Source of the DNA: Saprospiraceae bacterium
GTDB taxonomy: Bacteria; Bacteroidota; Bacteroidia; Chitinophagales; Saprospiraceae
Reading direction: 5' to 3'
Assembly (NCBI GenBank): GCA_016714765.1
Contig: JADKCF010000014.1
Coordinates: 1-64,000 of the forward strand
Length of the DNA stretch: 64,000 nucleotides
The notes beneath the pieces are model-generated. The model saw only the letters and a list, made by a program, of their open reading frames with translations. It was not told where the DNA came from and searched no databases. Positions 1-10,448 of the stretch are shown piece after piece (position 1 is the stretch's first letter; the number at the start of each line of letters is the position of its first letter). Both the position numbers and the translations under genes were made by a program.

Positions 1-3000
1 ATTGACCGTATCAGTTCATGATATCTGTGATGCGGGCATCAGTTGCCGGGGCACACTTTACAGTGGAAGACAAAAGTTTGGCACCGCGGGTAATAATTGT
101 GGTCCTGTTGGAAGCATACAGTGCTACGAAGTAGATGCACTGTTGTGAAGATGTTACTGGGGTAAAAAATCATCACCAAGTACAGCAAAAATTTAACCTA
201 TACGGTCAGACAACTGTGGAGCGGTGACGGCAGAATTTGCGACACATTAAACGATTGATGGTTGTAACGGTGGCAACGTATTGAGAAAATGGACAGTGAC
301 AGATGCGCAGTGGCACACAGCATATTGTGAGCAGTGGTTTGAAGTAGAAACCGGGAAGTAGACTGGACCTGCCCTGATCAATTAGTATTGCTAAGCTGCA
401 AAGAGGACCTTTCACCTGAGGCGATAGTTATCAAAGAAGGAGTTGGTCTGGCATATCCATATTTTAGAAGCGGGTAACATAACCACACCAATCCACGGAG
501 CATGGGTTACTATACAAATCCAGTAGGGATGTAGAAATAGATGTATGTGGGAGCACATTGCCAAGGGTAACAAAAAGTAATCAGAACATGGCAAATCTTC
601 GACTGTGTAATGGAACAGTGACACCATGTCAACAGATCACTAAATCAGTAGATGGGTAGAGGCACCAACATTTATCGCAAAAAGATATGATCATCAGTAC
701 AGCACCATGGTATTGTGAAGGCGACTTCTATGTACCAAACCCATGGGAGCAACATGACAACCGTGAGACCAACCCAACGTGGAGCAGTAAAATCATCAGT
801 AGTAGGCGTACAGATCGTACCTGTATTATTGAACGGTGCACCACACCCGCATATAAGTATAGAGTAATAGGTGTTCCAAAAGGATCGAGCCACCTGAAAT
901 ATGCAGCAAACAGACCGTTGTGGTAATTAAGTAATGATCATATCCAAGATAGTAGATAAAACACCACCGTGCCAGTAGCTAAGCGCGACATCGTGATAGG
1001 CTTAGTAGGAGGATATGATGACAGGCAAACCGGACGGAACGGCAAAATTGTACTCAGAAAGTATCGATAACGGAAGTTATGACAACTGTAGTGCAGTAAG
1101 ACTGGAAATCAGAAGAGTGAACAAAGGCGTGAAATCAGATAACGTTACAACAGATGCACCAAGTTGTGGTAACCTGGGTAATGGTAATCACAATACAACA
1201 ACAATATCACTTTCAACAACAGACTGGCAGCGAACCTGGTAATAACATCATGCCAACACCAACGACACAGATGGTGGCTTGTTTGTGAAATTCTGTTGTG
1301 AGGACCTTACATCAGCAGGAGCAGACTTTGATGGAGACGGAACATTAGACGTAGGATGCCACATGGTGATCATGAGAGTATGGGATGATGGCAACATGAT
1401 GGAATCAGGAAATGCCGTGACAACTGGAATGATACATGGGCAAATGTAAAAGTAGAGTACGAAGTACCACCAGTAATTACATGTCCTGCAGATGCAACGA
1501 TCCACTGTGACTGGGCTATCGAGAAATTCGCATCCAGCAGTGCTACCAAACTCTATAGCAGGAGTAGACTTCCAGAAGACAGGCATACCTGAAGCATGGA
1601 GTATGTACTAATCCAGAAATACAGTTCAGAGACAGAAAGTAACAGATCAGTGTGGAATCAACTTTATCGAAAGAACATTTGTGGTCAAAGAGAAAGATAT
1701 CACTAGAACATGTGTACAGAGAATCACGATCTTACCAAGTACAAGTGCACAGCCATGGGTAACTAATTTCCTGGTGACTGGGATAATGTAGAGCAAATAG
1801 GCTGTGACTTGAACCCGACAGCTAAACAGATCAAAGATAAAGGCCAACCAATGTGGAGGACCATGTGAGTGATCGGAGTAAGTACAAAGATAGAGTTGTT
1901 CAACTTGAAGATGGAGTATGTAAGAAGTGGAAAGTAGAATACAAATATGTCAACTGGTGTACCAACGAAGAGAGAGGACCATTCTACAAATATTTCATGT
2001 ACAGCGACGAAGCAGCTCCAGTAGTTACATGCAGAGATACGATGTATGGTAGATGTAAACTGTGAGTTGAAAGGTTTACAGTTGACCAATAAAGCTACCG
2101 ATACAGGTGGATGTATAGACAATGGATGGTTGAAGTGGACAGTAATCGTAGACTTCAGGGCAGATGGAACAGATGACATCGAGTATACCTCGTTCATCGC
2201 ACCAAACAATGACGTAAGTAATATGAGGAATGGTAATTTCGATGCTATCAGAGATGATAACGAAAACGGAATACCGGATGTATATGTTGCACCTACAGCC
2301 AATGGAGCAGCGATACCTGCCAACAGCATTATCCTGCCTACTATAGCCGGCAAGATGAGCAATCACAAAGTAGCATGGAAAGTAACAGACGGATGTCACA
2401 ACTTCGCTACATGCCATTCATCATTCATGGTAGCAGACAAGAAGGCACCAACACCGGTGTGTACCATTGAGTACCGCATTGATGCAGGATCCAGACGGGT
2501 CAGGACCATTGTTGCCAATGGTAGAATTGTGGGCTATCGACTTCATGAACAAAGTCATATGATAACTGTACCGATGAAAGTGACCTGTTATCACATTTGA
2601 CGACTGGGCACCAAGAATTGCTGATACAGTAATACAGACAAGATTAGTGAATGTAGACAAGGCACATTACTTCAACAGCAAAGGACAGGCAGTAGCAGCG
2701 TACCCTGCAAGATCTACTAATTCAGTAGAGAAAGCAGCAGAAGCATCATACCTTGCAGGTGTAACTTACAGTTGTGGATACCTGAAAACAGAAGCGCAGC
2801 CAAAGTATGGGTATCAGGTGATATCGCACCGGGAGTTAAGAAGACAGTGGATGTACACGTGACAGTATGGGATAAGAAATTTAACCATGACTATTGCTGG
2901 ACGACGCTTGACCTTATCCTCAATGTGGATGAGCCAATAGGATCAAGAATAGCTGGATTTGTGATGACAGAAAAAAATCAACCTGTCAGCAATGTAAATG

Positions 3001-4156
3001 TAAATATCGATGCCAACATTACAGAGTATCCTAAGACAGTATCTACTGCGGTAGCAGGAACATATGACATGATGGTAGCTTCAGGCCTGGATTATCAGAT
3101 TACAGCGAGCAAAGGTGGAGATTACCTCAATGGAGTAAGCACACTTGACCTTGTATTGATTCAGAGACATATCCTGGGTATTCAGACGCTGGATAGTCCG
3201 TACAAACTGATAGCAGCAGATGCTAACAACGATGGTAAAGTGACAGCTAGTGACCTTACAGAGTTAAGGAAATTGATACTAGGAGTTACCAACGCTCTTC
3301 CTAAGAATGCAAGCTGGAGATTCCCTATATCAGCACAGTCTATGGATGCGACCAATCCATTCCATTTCAGAGCAGATAGCTATCAGCCAGATACTTACAA
3401 ATATGAGCAATCAGAACTTCGTAGCAGTGAAGATAGGAGATGTAAACGGAAACGTAAGCACCAACGTATCTAACCCTGCAGTAGAAGGCAGAAGCAACAG
3501 AAATGTAGTGATGGCAGTAGCAGAGCAGACAATAGCAGCAGGTGAAGTGGTAGAAATACCGGTAATAGCAGCTAACTTCAGCGATGTAGTAGGATACCAG
3601 TTCACTATGAATCTGAAAGGCGGAAGCTATGTAGGTGTAAATGCAGGAGCACTTGATATCAATGCAAGCAATGTAGGAGTGATAGCAGGAGATGTAGTAA
3701 CGATGAGTTATGCATCAACTGAAGGAACAAGCATCCATGCAGGTGAAGTATTATTTACACTGATCGTAAAAGCTGACAAAGCTGGAAACGTAAGTGAAAT
3801 GATCACATTGAACTCAGGCGTAACAGCAGCAGAATCATACAGCAGCGACCTTACAGTAGGTAAAGTAAGCTTAGATGTAAGAACTGCACCTGTAGCTGGA
3901 ATCGAATTGAATCAGAACGAACCAAACCCATTCAAAGGTCAGACCACAGTAAGCTTTGTAATGCCTGAGGCAGCCACAGCTACATTGAGTGTATATGACG
4001 ACTGGAAAAGTAGTGACAGTAAGAAACATAGATGCTAATAAAGGCTTGAACAGTGAAATCTTCACAAGAGAGCAATTAGGCGCAACAGGCGTTCTTTACT
4101 ACACACTTAAGAGCGGTGACTTCACAGCTACAAAGAAAATGATCATTGTAGAATAA
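1..4156 (+). pseudogene. 3' part of a giant secreted T9SS adhesin, multiply frameshifted
   Basis: The gene enters from outside the window and ends at the TAA at 4154-4156. Joining frames gives HYR-like segments (TCPADATIHCD near 1480-1511, APVVTC near 2016, KKAPTPVC near 2440). A carboxypeptidase-regulatory-like domain (about 2938-3120) and a type I dockerin pair follow (STLDLVLIQRHILGI and ADANNDGKVTASDLTELRK, about 3130-3285). Next are a cohesin-like beta domain (about 3535-3870) and a type A T9SS sorting domain starting at NQNEPNPFKGQT (about 3910) and ending TKKMIIVE. The product would be exported by T9SS and surface-attached or released. Frames change many times before 2600, again near 2800 and 3420, and near 4000 inside the sorting domain (VYD to TGKVVTV). 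The dense damage means either true decay or a poor consensus over repeats. Long antisense ORFs here are shadows. Confidence 0.75.
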
Positions 4157-4176
4157 GATTGTAGTTTTAGTTTAAC

Positions 4177-4219
4177 AAAGACCCCTTGGGAATGAAATAT
4201 TTCCAAGGGGTCTTTTTTT
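4177..4219 (+). terminator. Intrinsic terminator after the adhesin gene
   Basis: A perfect 13-bp stem (aaagaccccttgg at 4177-4189 with ccaaggggtcttt at 4203-4215) is followed by a T run to 4219. It lies 21 nt after the adhesin stop codon and separates it from purK. Confidence 0.85.
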
Positions 4220-4265
4220 ACCAGTCAAACTGCAATATGTAACAATAGCTACAAAGCTGTTAAAT

Positions 4266-4273
4266 TATTTTTG
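4266..4273 (+). promoter_or_regulatory. Candidate -7 element of the purK promoter
   Basis: TATTTTTG matches the Bacteroidota -7 consensus TAnnTTTG and sits 20 nt before the purK ATG. I see no clear -33 TTG partner, so the call rests on one element and its position. Confidence 0.4.
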
Positions 4274-4293
4274 TATTTTCGCGTCAAGAATCA

Positions 4294-5453
4294 ATGATAC
4301 TTGTGGTTTCTCAAAAAATAAGTCAAAAAATAGGTGTACTGGGGGGAGGTCAACTGGGCAAAATGCTCTGTCAGGCAGGTAGCAAACTTGGGCTCCACAT
4401 CTCAATAATGGAAAAAGACAGCACTTGCCCAGCAGCACATTTTTGTACTGAATTCTTTTTAGGTGATATTACGGATTTGATGATGTAGTTCGTTTCGGGA
4501 AGGGTATGGATGTAGTGACAATAGAAATTGAAAATGTTAATATCGAAGCGCTTGAATTTCTCGAAAAAAGCGGGAAATCAGTTTATCCATCTTCTTCTGT
4601 TTTAAAAGTTATTAAAGATAAAGGCAGACAGAAAATGTTTTATGAAGGTGCGCACTTTCCTAGTTCTGAATTTGCTTTGTATAATTCCAAAGAGGAACTC
4701 ATCCATAGCATCCATGCTGGTAATCTTATAATCCCCTTTGTGCAGAAATCCCGAACCGAAGGTTATGATGGGAAAGGGGTCCATGTTGTGAGGACGACGT
4801 CTGATTTGGAGAATCTACTTGAAGGTAAATGCCTTGCAGAAGATCTTGTGGACATAGATAAGGAAATAGCTGTAATAGTTGCGAGAAATCCTGATGGAGA
4901 AATGAAGTCATTTCCTGCTGTCGAAATGCAATTTCACCCTACAGCCAACCTGGTGGAATTTTTATTTTGCCCTTCTTCACTTACTCAGGTTCAAGAGAAA
5001 AATGCGGAAGATCTGGCCCTGCAGGTAGCAGATAAGATAGAGATAGTGGGTTTATTGGCAGTTGAGATGTTTTTGGCAAAGAATGGTGATATATATATAA
5101 ATGAAGTAGCTCCAAGACCACATAATTCTGGCCATCACACCATCGAAGCTTGCGTAACTTCACAGTATGAGATGCACCTGAGAGCCATTTTAGACCTTCC
5201 ATTAGGTAGTACTGAACTGATAAGACCTGCTGTTATGGTCAATCTATTAGGTGAGCCTGGTTACAGTGGACCGGTTATATATGAGAACATTGAAAAATGT
5301 CTCACCATGGATGGCGTTTACCCCCACCTTTACAGAAAGGTGGAGACAAAACCGTACCGAAAAATGGGCCATGTGACGATTGTAGGCAAAAACCTTGAAA
5401 AAGCAAAAGAGGATGCACGCTATATTCAGAAAATATTGAAAGTAATATCATAA
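4294..5453 (+). CDS. purK: N5-carboxyaminoimidazole ribonucleotide synthase (one frameshift)
   Basis: PurK is an ATP-grasp enzyme that carboxylates AIR to N5-CAIR in purine synthesis. The N-terminal nucleotide-binding stretch reads IGVLGGGQLGKMLCQAGSKL, and the C-terminal part carries the conserved NEVAPRPHNSGHHTIEAC. Frame 1 (4294-4488) stops after GDITDLMM. The next frame continues with DDVVRFGKGMDVVTIEIENV and runs to 5453. Adding one T to the ttt at 4476-4478 restores GDITDFDDVVRFGKG and gives 386 residues, the normal family length. This is a homopolymer deletion, so probably a sequencing error and an intact gene in the organism. purE starts 1 nt after the stop codon, forming the usual purKE unit. 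Confidence 0.9.
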
Positions 5454-5454
5454 A

Positions 5455-5952
5455 ATGGAAACACCTTTAGTAAGCATTATAATGGGTTCGGACTCAGATT
5501 TGCCTGTCATGCAGCAGGCAGCTGAGATGCTGGCATTTTTTTCTATTGCATATGAAATGACAATAGTTTCAGCACACAGAACACCGGAGCGTATGTTTGA
5601 GTTTGCAAACCAAGCGCATAAAAGGGGAATAAAAGTTATAATTGCTGGGGCAGGGGGAGCAGCACATCTGCCGGGAATGGTAGCCTCCATCACTCCATTA
5701 CCTGTTATAGGTGTGCCGGTGAAATCCTCTAATTCAATCGATGGCTGGGATTCGATTTTATCTATTTTACAAATGCCAGGTGGTATTCCCGTGGCGACAG
5801 TAGCTCTCAATGGTGCCAAGAATGCAGGTATCCTTGCCGCATCTATATTAGGATGCTGTGATGAGGCAATAAGGAATAAAATGTTGGACTACAAGCAATA
5901 TCTGAAAGATGAAGTTATGTTAAAAGTAAAGAAAATGGATAATGCAGATTAA
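5455..5952 (+). CDS. purE: N5-carboxyaminoimidazole ribonucleotide mutase (class I PurE)
   Basis: PurE moves the carboxyl group of N5-CAIR to give CAIR, the step after PurK. The 165-residue protein carries the class I signature motifs MGSDSD near residue 10, SAHRTPE near residue 40 (the His sits in the active site of the family) and GAGGAAHLPGM near residue 65. Its length is typical of bacterial PurE. It begins 1 nt after the purK stop, so the two genes are almost certainly cotranscribed. No lesion is visible. Confidence 0.95.
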   Translation: METPLVSIIMGSDSDLPVMQQAAEMLAFFSIAYEMTIVSAHRTPERMFEFANQAHKRGIKVIIAGAGGAAHLPGMVASITPLPVIGVPVKSSNSIDGWDSILSILQMPGGIPVATVALNGAKNAGILAASILGCCDEAIRNKMLDYKQYLKDEVMLKVKKMDNAD

Positions 5953-5982
5953 GTCCATACAACTTATCAAAATACAAATATT

Positions 5983-6381
5983 ATGGCAAAGAGAAATTTT
6001 ATTGTCAATGCTTTTATGAAAAAATGCCCTAGATGCCAGGAAGGGGATTTGTTTGTTCAGCCTTTTGAATTTTCAAAACCCGTGAATATGCCCGAACATT
6101 GTCCGGTTTGTAAGCAAAAATATGAACCTGAGCCAGGTTTTTATTATGGTTCTATGTTTCTTTCATATATTTTTTCTGCTTTTTTCTTTCTTGGTATAAT
6201 GGGGCTTTGTTTGATATTCTTTAAACTCAGCTTGAATGCATCCATGGGTATTTTACTCCTGGTTGCCGGCTCGACATATTTCTTTTTTTTGAGAATGTCC
6301 AGATCAATCTGGATAAATATCATGGTAAAGTTTGATCCTGATGCCAAGGAAAAAAAGGATGTTCAATCTTTTGGTTATTGA
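5983..6381 (+). CDS. DUF983 family membrane protein
   Basis: This 132-residue protein has an N-terminal zinc-ribbon-like pair of CxxC motifs (KKCPRCQEGDLF near residue 14 and HCPVCKQKY near residue 39). Two hydrophobic segments follow at about residues 54-78 and 85-103. Cys-rich N terminus plus two membrane helices is the DUF983 pattern. The biochemical role of the family is not established. It starts 30 nt after purE and may be read through from purKE. The downstream gene is convergent. Confidence 0.8.
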   Translation: MAKRNFIVNAFMKKCPRCQEGDLFVQPFEFSKPVNMPEHCPVCKQKYEPEPGFYYGSMFLSYIFSAFFFLGIMGLCLIFFKLSLNASMGILLLVAGSTYFFFLRMSRSIWINIMVKFDPDAKEKKDVQSFGY

Positions 6382-6468
6382 ATGATTAAGTAGATGATTT
6401 GGTCAGTAGTATCACATGCGCTTAGATAAACAGACTAAACCCCTCTAAGATATAAAGAAGGACTGAAT

Positions 6469-7905
6469 TTATCGTATGCTGAGCAAGCCTGAATTGGTGT
6501 TATAATTGGTAAACCCGATGACTCTGTCATATATATCACCTAACCCTCTGTAGTAAATGACTGCCTGGTATTCATTTTCTGTTTCGTTCCAACTGCCTTC
6601 CATTGATTTGTAATCTATCGAACCTTCATCGTTTACAATTCCATACATGTAGTTATAGTAACCTTGCTTCATCTGAACAGTAGCAGAAAACATATCTCTT
6701 TTGGCATCATACTGCATTTTATATTCTTCTGAAGGTAACCAATTGTTCATGCCGCCAAGTATGTAAATAGAATTATTTTCGAGCTCTATATTGTCATCTA
6801 AAATAAAAGTGACATTGGTATAATCTGACTTGAAGTTTTGTTCTTCAGCGCCGTAATCACTATCCAGCAGGGCATTTCTTCGACTGATACTATTGACAAG
6901 TGAGTCGCGGAGACTTTGTCTTAAACTCGGGTCTGACTGAATAGTACCTGCATACTGATCCAAGACATCCACGATACGTCTGTTGCTAAGCCTTTCAAAA
7001 TTGTCCACAATAAATTTTCCGTTAAAATCAAAAGTAGAAATATGAACTTTGTTTCGTCTGGGTTCATCTGTGACAAGCAGGACATCCACACTGTTTTTAT
7101 TTCTTTCTACAAATTTTACATGTCGCCCCAGCCTCATTAATGATCTTGTATCCATCTCCCTGTATTCTGCCAGCCCCCACCAAGAAAATGTCTTGACCTT
7201 ATTGAATTTAAGAATATTACCACTAAAAAAAGATGGTTTAGCTTGAATGGCATTGTTCCAGTCATCATTTTGGAGCATCATAATAGTCACTTCTTCAACA
7301 GGGTTACGCATTTTAAATTTTTCATAATTGATATTGACCTGCATTTCTTGTTTATATCTGATGTTTTCAACGTCTCCCGGATAGGTACTGTTGATAGCAA
7401 CTGATACTTTGTTTTCTGTTACTACAAATCTTCGGGTCAGCAGTGGATTGTCGAGGTTGTTTTCATAAATGACTAACAGGTAATTTCCAGATACTTTAAA
7501 TTTAGTGTCCTTGTTAGGAAATTGTTGCCAGTAATGCAGGTATGGTGTTCGTGTATTGGCTGAATATTCGTACCTGCGCAGTCTTTCGTCATTAAATCCA
7601 TTGATGACTTCGATTTCAGAAAGACCTGAAGGTTCCCATTCTTTGTTGCAATGTATGATTTTATAATATAAGGTACGTTCTTCATTCAATAGATCATCAA
7701 ATTTGAGCATGACATATTGGCTGGAATTAAGCGTAATTACCGGAAAAAGAGTAGGCAAATTATTTACCTCCAGTGTAACTGTTTTGATGTAAGGATCATA
7801 GACTTCATTCCTGAAATTAAAATTGTAGTCGCTCCCTGCCGTTGCTAGCAGTATCTTTGACAGAAATAATACGATAACTAGAATATTTTTCATAAAGTTG
7901 GGCAT
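6469..7905 (-). CDS. T9SS plug protein (DUF5103 family)
   Basis: This 478-residue exported protein opens with a signal peptide (MKNILVIVLFLSKILLATAG). The start is either the ATG at 7905 or, matching the signal peptide better, the ATG at 7893. The order YDPYIKTVTLEVNNLPTLFP, then LLNEERTLYYKIIHCNKEWE, then NPLLTRRFVVTE is the N-terminal DUF5103 signature. In Flavobacterium johnsoniae a member of this family plugs the SprA translocon of the type IX secretion system on the periplasmic side. A beta-rich C-terminal half (ILDDNIELENNSIYILGGMN) completes the family architecture. It fits with the T9SS cargo genes in this window. No other T9SS core gene lies next to it. Confidence 0.8.
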   Translation of the reverse strand: MPNFMKNILVIVLFLSKILLATAGSDYNFNFRNEVYDPYIKTVTLEVNNLPTLFPVITLNSSQYVMLKFDDLLNEERTLYYKIIHCNKEWEPSGLSEIEVINGFNDERLRRYEYSANTRTPYLHYWQQFPNKDTKFKVSGNYLLVIYENNLDNPLLTRRFVVTENKVSVAINSTYPGDVENIRYKQEMQVNINYEKFKMRNPVEEVTIMMLQNDDWNNAIQAKPSFFSGNILKFNKVKTFSWWGLAEYREMDTRSLMRLGRHVKFVERNKNSVDVLLVTDEPRRNKVHISTFDFNGKFIVDNFERLSNRRIVDVLDQYAGTIQSDPSLRQSLRDSLVNSISRRNALLDSDYGAEEQNFKSDYTNVTFILDDNIELENNSIYILGGMNNWLPSEEYKMQYDAKRDMFSATVQMKQGYYNYMYGIVNDEGSIDYKSMEGSWNETENEYQAVIYYRGLGDIYDRVIGFTNYNTNSGLLSIR

Positions 7906-8023
7906 TGTTTATCATGTAATAACGTCCAAATTTATAACAATAGTGTTAAAAAACGGTTAATATGCCTGTTTTTTCTGTAAAAAATTGGAATATTTTTTCT
8001 GATAAATTGTGTCTTTATAAAAA

Positions 8024-9729
8024 CTAGTGTTTCATCAGTTTCAGCTCGGTTCTGATTTCTTCCTGTACTTTATTCACTCTCATGATGGTAAGTCCTTCCT
8101 TGTCCAGCAGCTGGTCAAATTCATAAAAATTGGATTCTATTTTATGTCTGATTCTTGCGGTGTAATCTGATAATTTTTCAGCTACTTCATCTTTCATTTT
8201 TGATCTGCCTTTGATGATTTCTTCTTCGAATCTACTGATTACTTTGCTTCTGTTCAGCCCTAGTGTCACCCCGGCAAACAATACACCTACAGCAGTCAAA
8301 ACTCCACCTGTTATGTCAAACACTGCACCCTGGGCTACTGCAGCAAGGATCACACCAACTATCGCTACGCCTCCGCCAGCAGCAAGGTTTGGAGTCATTT
8401 TGGAAGATTCTGAGACCATACTTTCGTCATAAAAATTCTCAGCAGTGTTCATAAACTGACCAAAACTTTGTTGTAATTCTCTGAGTACATTGATGCGTCT
8501 TTCTGCTATATCAGCAAATATTTCATCATTGTTTTTGAGGATTGTTTCAGAGTATCTGAGCTTATTGTCCACCAGCTTTCCCATTATCTGGATGTTTTCA
8601 GCTACATCTATGATTCCATTCTGAAGCTTGTCCCTCAATGAAGTATTAAGTTTGAGCTCAAAATCCTTAGCTTGTGTGGTCAGCCATTCCTTGAGGCTGC
8701 TCTCTTTGCCGAATATCGAACTGAACGAACGTTTTACCACGCTCATGAAGGATAGTCCATCTTCTAGGTCCTGAAGTTTTTGACGCGTAATGTTGTCATA
8801 ACTGTCAAGTAGATTATCATTTAGGACAAGGATTTGTTTTTCTGTTTTTTGATGCTGTGTATCTATAAGTTCCCTGATTTCACTTCTGAATTTGATATCC
8901 ACTTCGTACTGATGGATACGATTTTTCATGCTGTCATCAAGTTTGTCTGAGATGGTCAGCAATGTGTTTACATTATTCTGAAACTTGAGTTCAGGTGCTT
9001 TGCCTCCTGTAATATTATTGCTTATGTAAGCCCTGATTTCTTTAAAGCCACTAATGTCATGATAATCATTTAACTCGAGCTTGGCTGATACAGCAAATAC
9101 TTTAGGGTCGGCAATACCTTTTTTTCTGGCATGCTCCACTACACCATCAAAATTTATCTGGAGATCTGACTCAGGCAGGAGATCTTTTTGCTGTAAAACA
9201 AAAATGATCTTTCGGTGCCATTCTTACTGATAAATCAAAGAATTCCCATGAAGATTGCCTGTAAGGGTTTTTGGCTTCAAAACAAAACTATCAGGTCTGA
9301 ATAGGGATAAATTTTTCAGTAATTTCCTGATGGTGTTGTACGATTGTATTGGTACCCGGTGTGTCTACGATAGCGATTTCACGGAGTATTTCTACAGGTT
9401 GGTATATCTTTTTAAGGTAAGGATTGATCGTTTCAATTCTTTCCTCCTCGCCAAAAAGAATTTGCTGTATGGTGTCTGTCATAGGCATAGGCGCTACCTT
9501 GCATATTTCCTTATCGGTATCCAGCAATGCATTGATAAAACTGGATTTTCCTGCCTTCACTTCTCCTACTATCACAAAGGTGAAAGGAGCATCCAGCTGT
9601 GTTCTGGAGTTCACCAAGGGTGATTTCGAGTTTTTCGTGACCTACTTCTTTTGTGACATCTATCAGCTTGTCTACTGAAATAGCCAGTTTAGATATTTTG
9701 TGATGAAGTTCTTTATTGATTTCCTGCAT
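8024..9729 (-). pseudogene. Bacterial dynamin-like GTPase, frameshifted
   Basis: The gene starts at the ATG at 9729 (MQEINKELHHKISKLAISVD). One frame change near 9605 leads into the G domain: P-loop VGEVKAGKSSFINALL, switch region APMPMTDTIQQILFG and DTPGTNT. Three further frame changes between about 9295 and 9200 precede the long last frame (8024-9139). That last part is alpha-helical and holds a hydrophobic double segment (GVAIVGVILAAVAQGAVFDI and GVLTAVGVLFAGVTLGL), as in the membrane paddle of bacterial dynamin-like proteins. All expected pieces are present in order, about 568 residues in total, so the lesions may be consensus errors. Proteins of this kind remodel or guard membranes, but its role here is unknown. 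It follows the WbqC gene by 4 nt. Confidence 0.75.
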
Positions 9730-9733
9730 GGTT

Positions 9734-10360
9734 TCAGTATTTTATGGATGAAAGGTTGCTCATTTTTGAAAGAATAGAAATACTTTCCGGACCCGAACAA
9801 AATAAAAGGTCTAAGATACTAAGATTTGGTACAAAATCAAACTTTCCGGTCCAAACCTGAGTATAGCTAACACAATGATCTATGGCAGCCCAATCTTTAT
9901 CTCTGATGTCGTTCATATCAGGATATATATTATGATACGTACTTGTATAGCCTGTAGTCACTTGTAATTTGAGTTTTTTTATCAGAAACTCCATTACGTC
10001 CCTGTTAAGCTCAAAGAGATACTGATAGCGAGATGCCAATATCTTTTCGATATCTGTGAAATAATATTCAAAATAAGGGCTTTTGCCATAAGCAGACTTG
10101 ATGGCTTGCAGGTGTTTACTTACCCAAGGTTCATCATATGAAATACATACTTCCTTGATAGGCAATTGATTGTTTTTACCTTTGGCAAGTGGTATGCTTA
10201 GTGTAAGTGGACCCTGAGCACTCAGTATTTGATACCTGTTGCGAAAGGAACGTTTTTGATAATTTTCGTATTGTTCGATCCACACAACATCTGCTGTGAT
10301 ATAATTTCCGAAAACAGGTATGGGACTAAAAATCTGAGATTCGTGAATTATAATATTCAT
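9734..10360 (-). CDS. WbqC-like family protein
   Basis: This 208-residue protein matches the WbqC-like family. It opens with MNIIIHESQIFSPIPVFGNY, followed by the conserved YQKRSFRNRYQILSAQGPLTLSIP stretch (about residues 34-57), then PWVSKHLQAIKSAYGKSPYFEYY (about 78-100). The family is widespread in Bacteroidota and is associated with surface polysaccharide loci, but its biochemistry is uncertain. No signal peptide or membrane segment is seen. It lies 4 nt upstream of the dynamin-like gene on the same strand, suggesting cotranscription. Confidence 0.8.
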   Translation of the reverse strand: MNIIIHESQIFSPIPVFGNYITADVVWIEQYENYQKRSFRNRYQILSAQGPLTLSIPLAKGKNNQLPIKEVCISYDEPWVSKHLQAIKSAYGKSPYFEYYFTDIEKILASRYQYLFELNRDVMEFLIKKLKLQVTTGYTSTYHNIYPDMNDIRDKDWAAIDHCVSYTQVWTGKFDFVPNLSILDLLFCSGPESISILSKMSNLSSIKY

Positions 10361-10384
10361 ATTGCAAATTTACTGGATATATTC

Positions 10385-10430
10385 AAAAAAGCAAAGCCTT
10401 CTGATTATAGTAAAAACAGAAGGCTTTGCT
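10385..10430 (-). terminator. Intrinsic terminator of the RND efflux operon
   Basis: A perfect 14-bp inverted repeat (agcaaagccttctg at 10390-10403 with its complement at 10417-10430) is followed on the minus strand by a run of six T. It lies just downstream of the RND permease stop codon and upstream of the WbqC gene. Confidence 0.85.
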
Positions 10431-10448
10431 TTCATCAATTTACTGATT

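Noticed and set aside
1763..2362. A 199-codon open frame on the minus strand inside the adhesin region
   Set aside because: It is antisense to coherent adhesin sequence (HYR-like segments) on the plus strand and shows no recognisable domain. Long antisense frames are common opposite this repeat-rich composition.
4476..4506. Programmed ribosomal frameshifting in purK
   Set aside because: There is no slippery heptamer plus downstream structure, and the same one-base homopolymer loss occurs in several unrelated genes. An error explanation is simpler.
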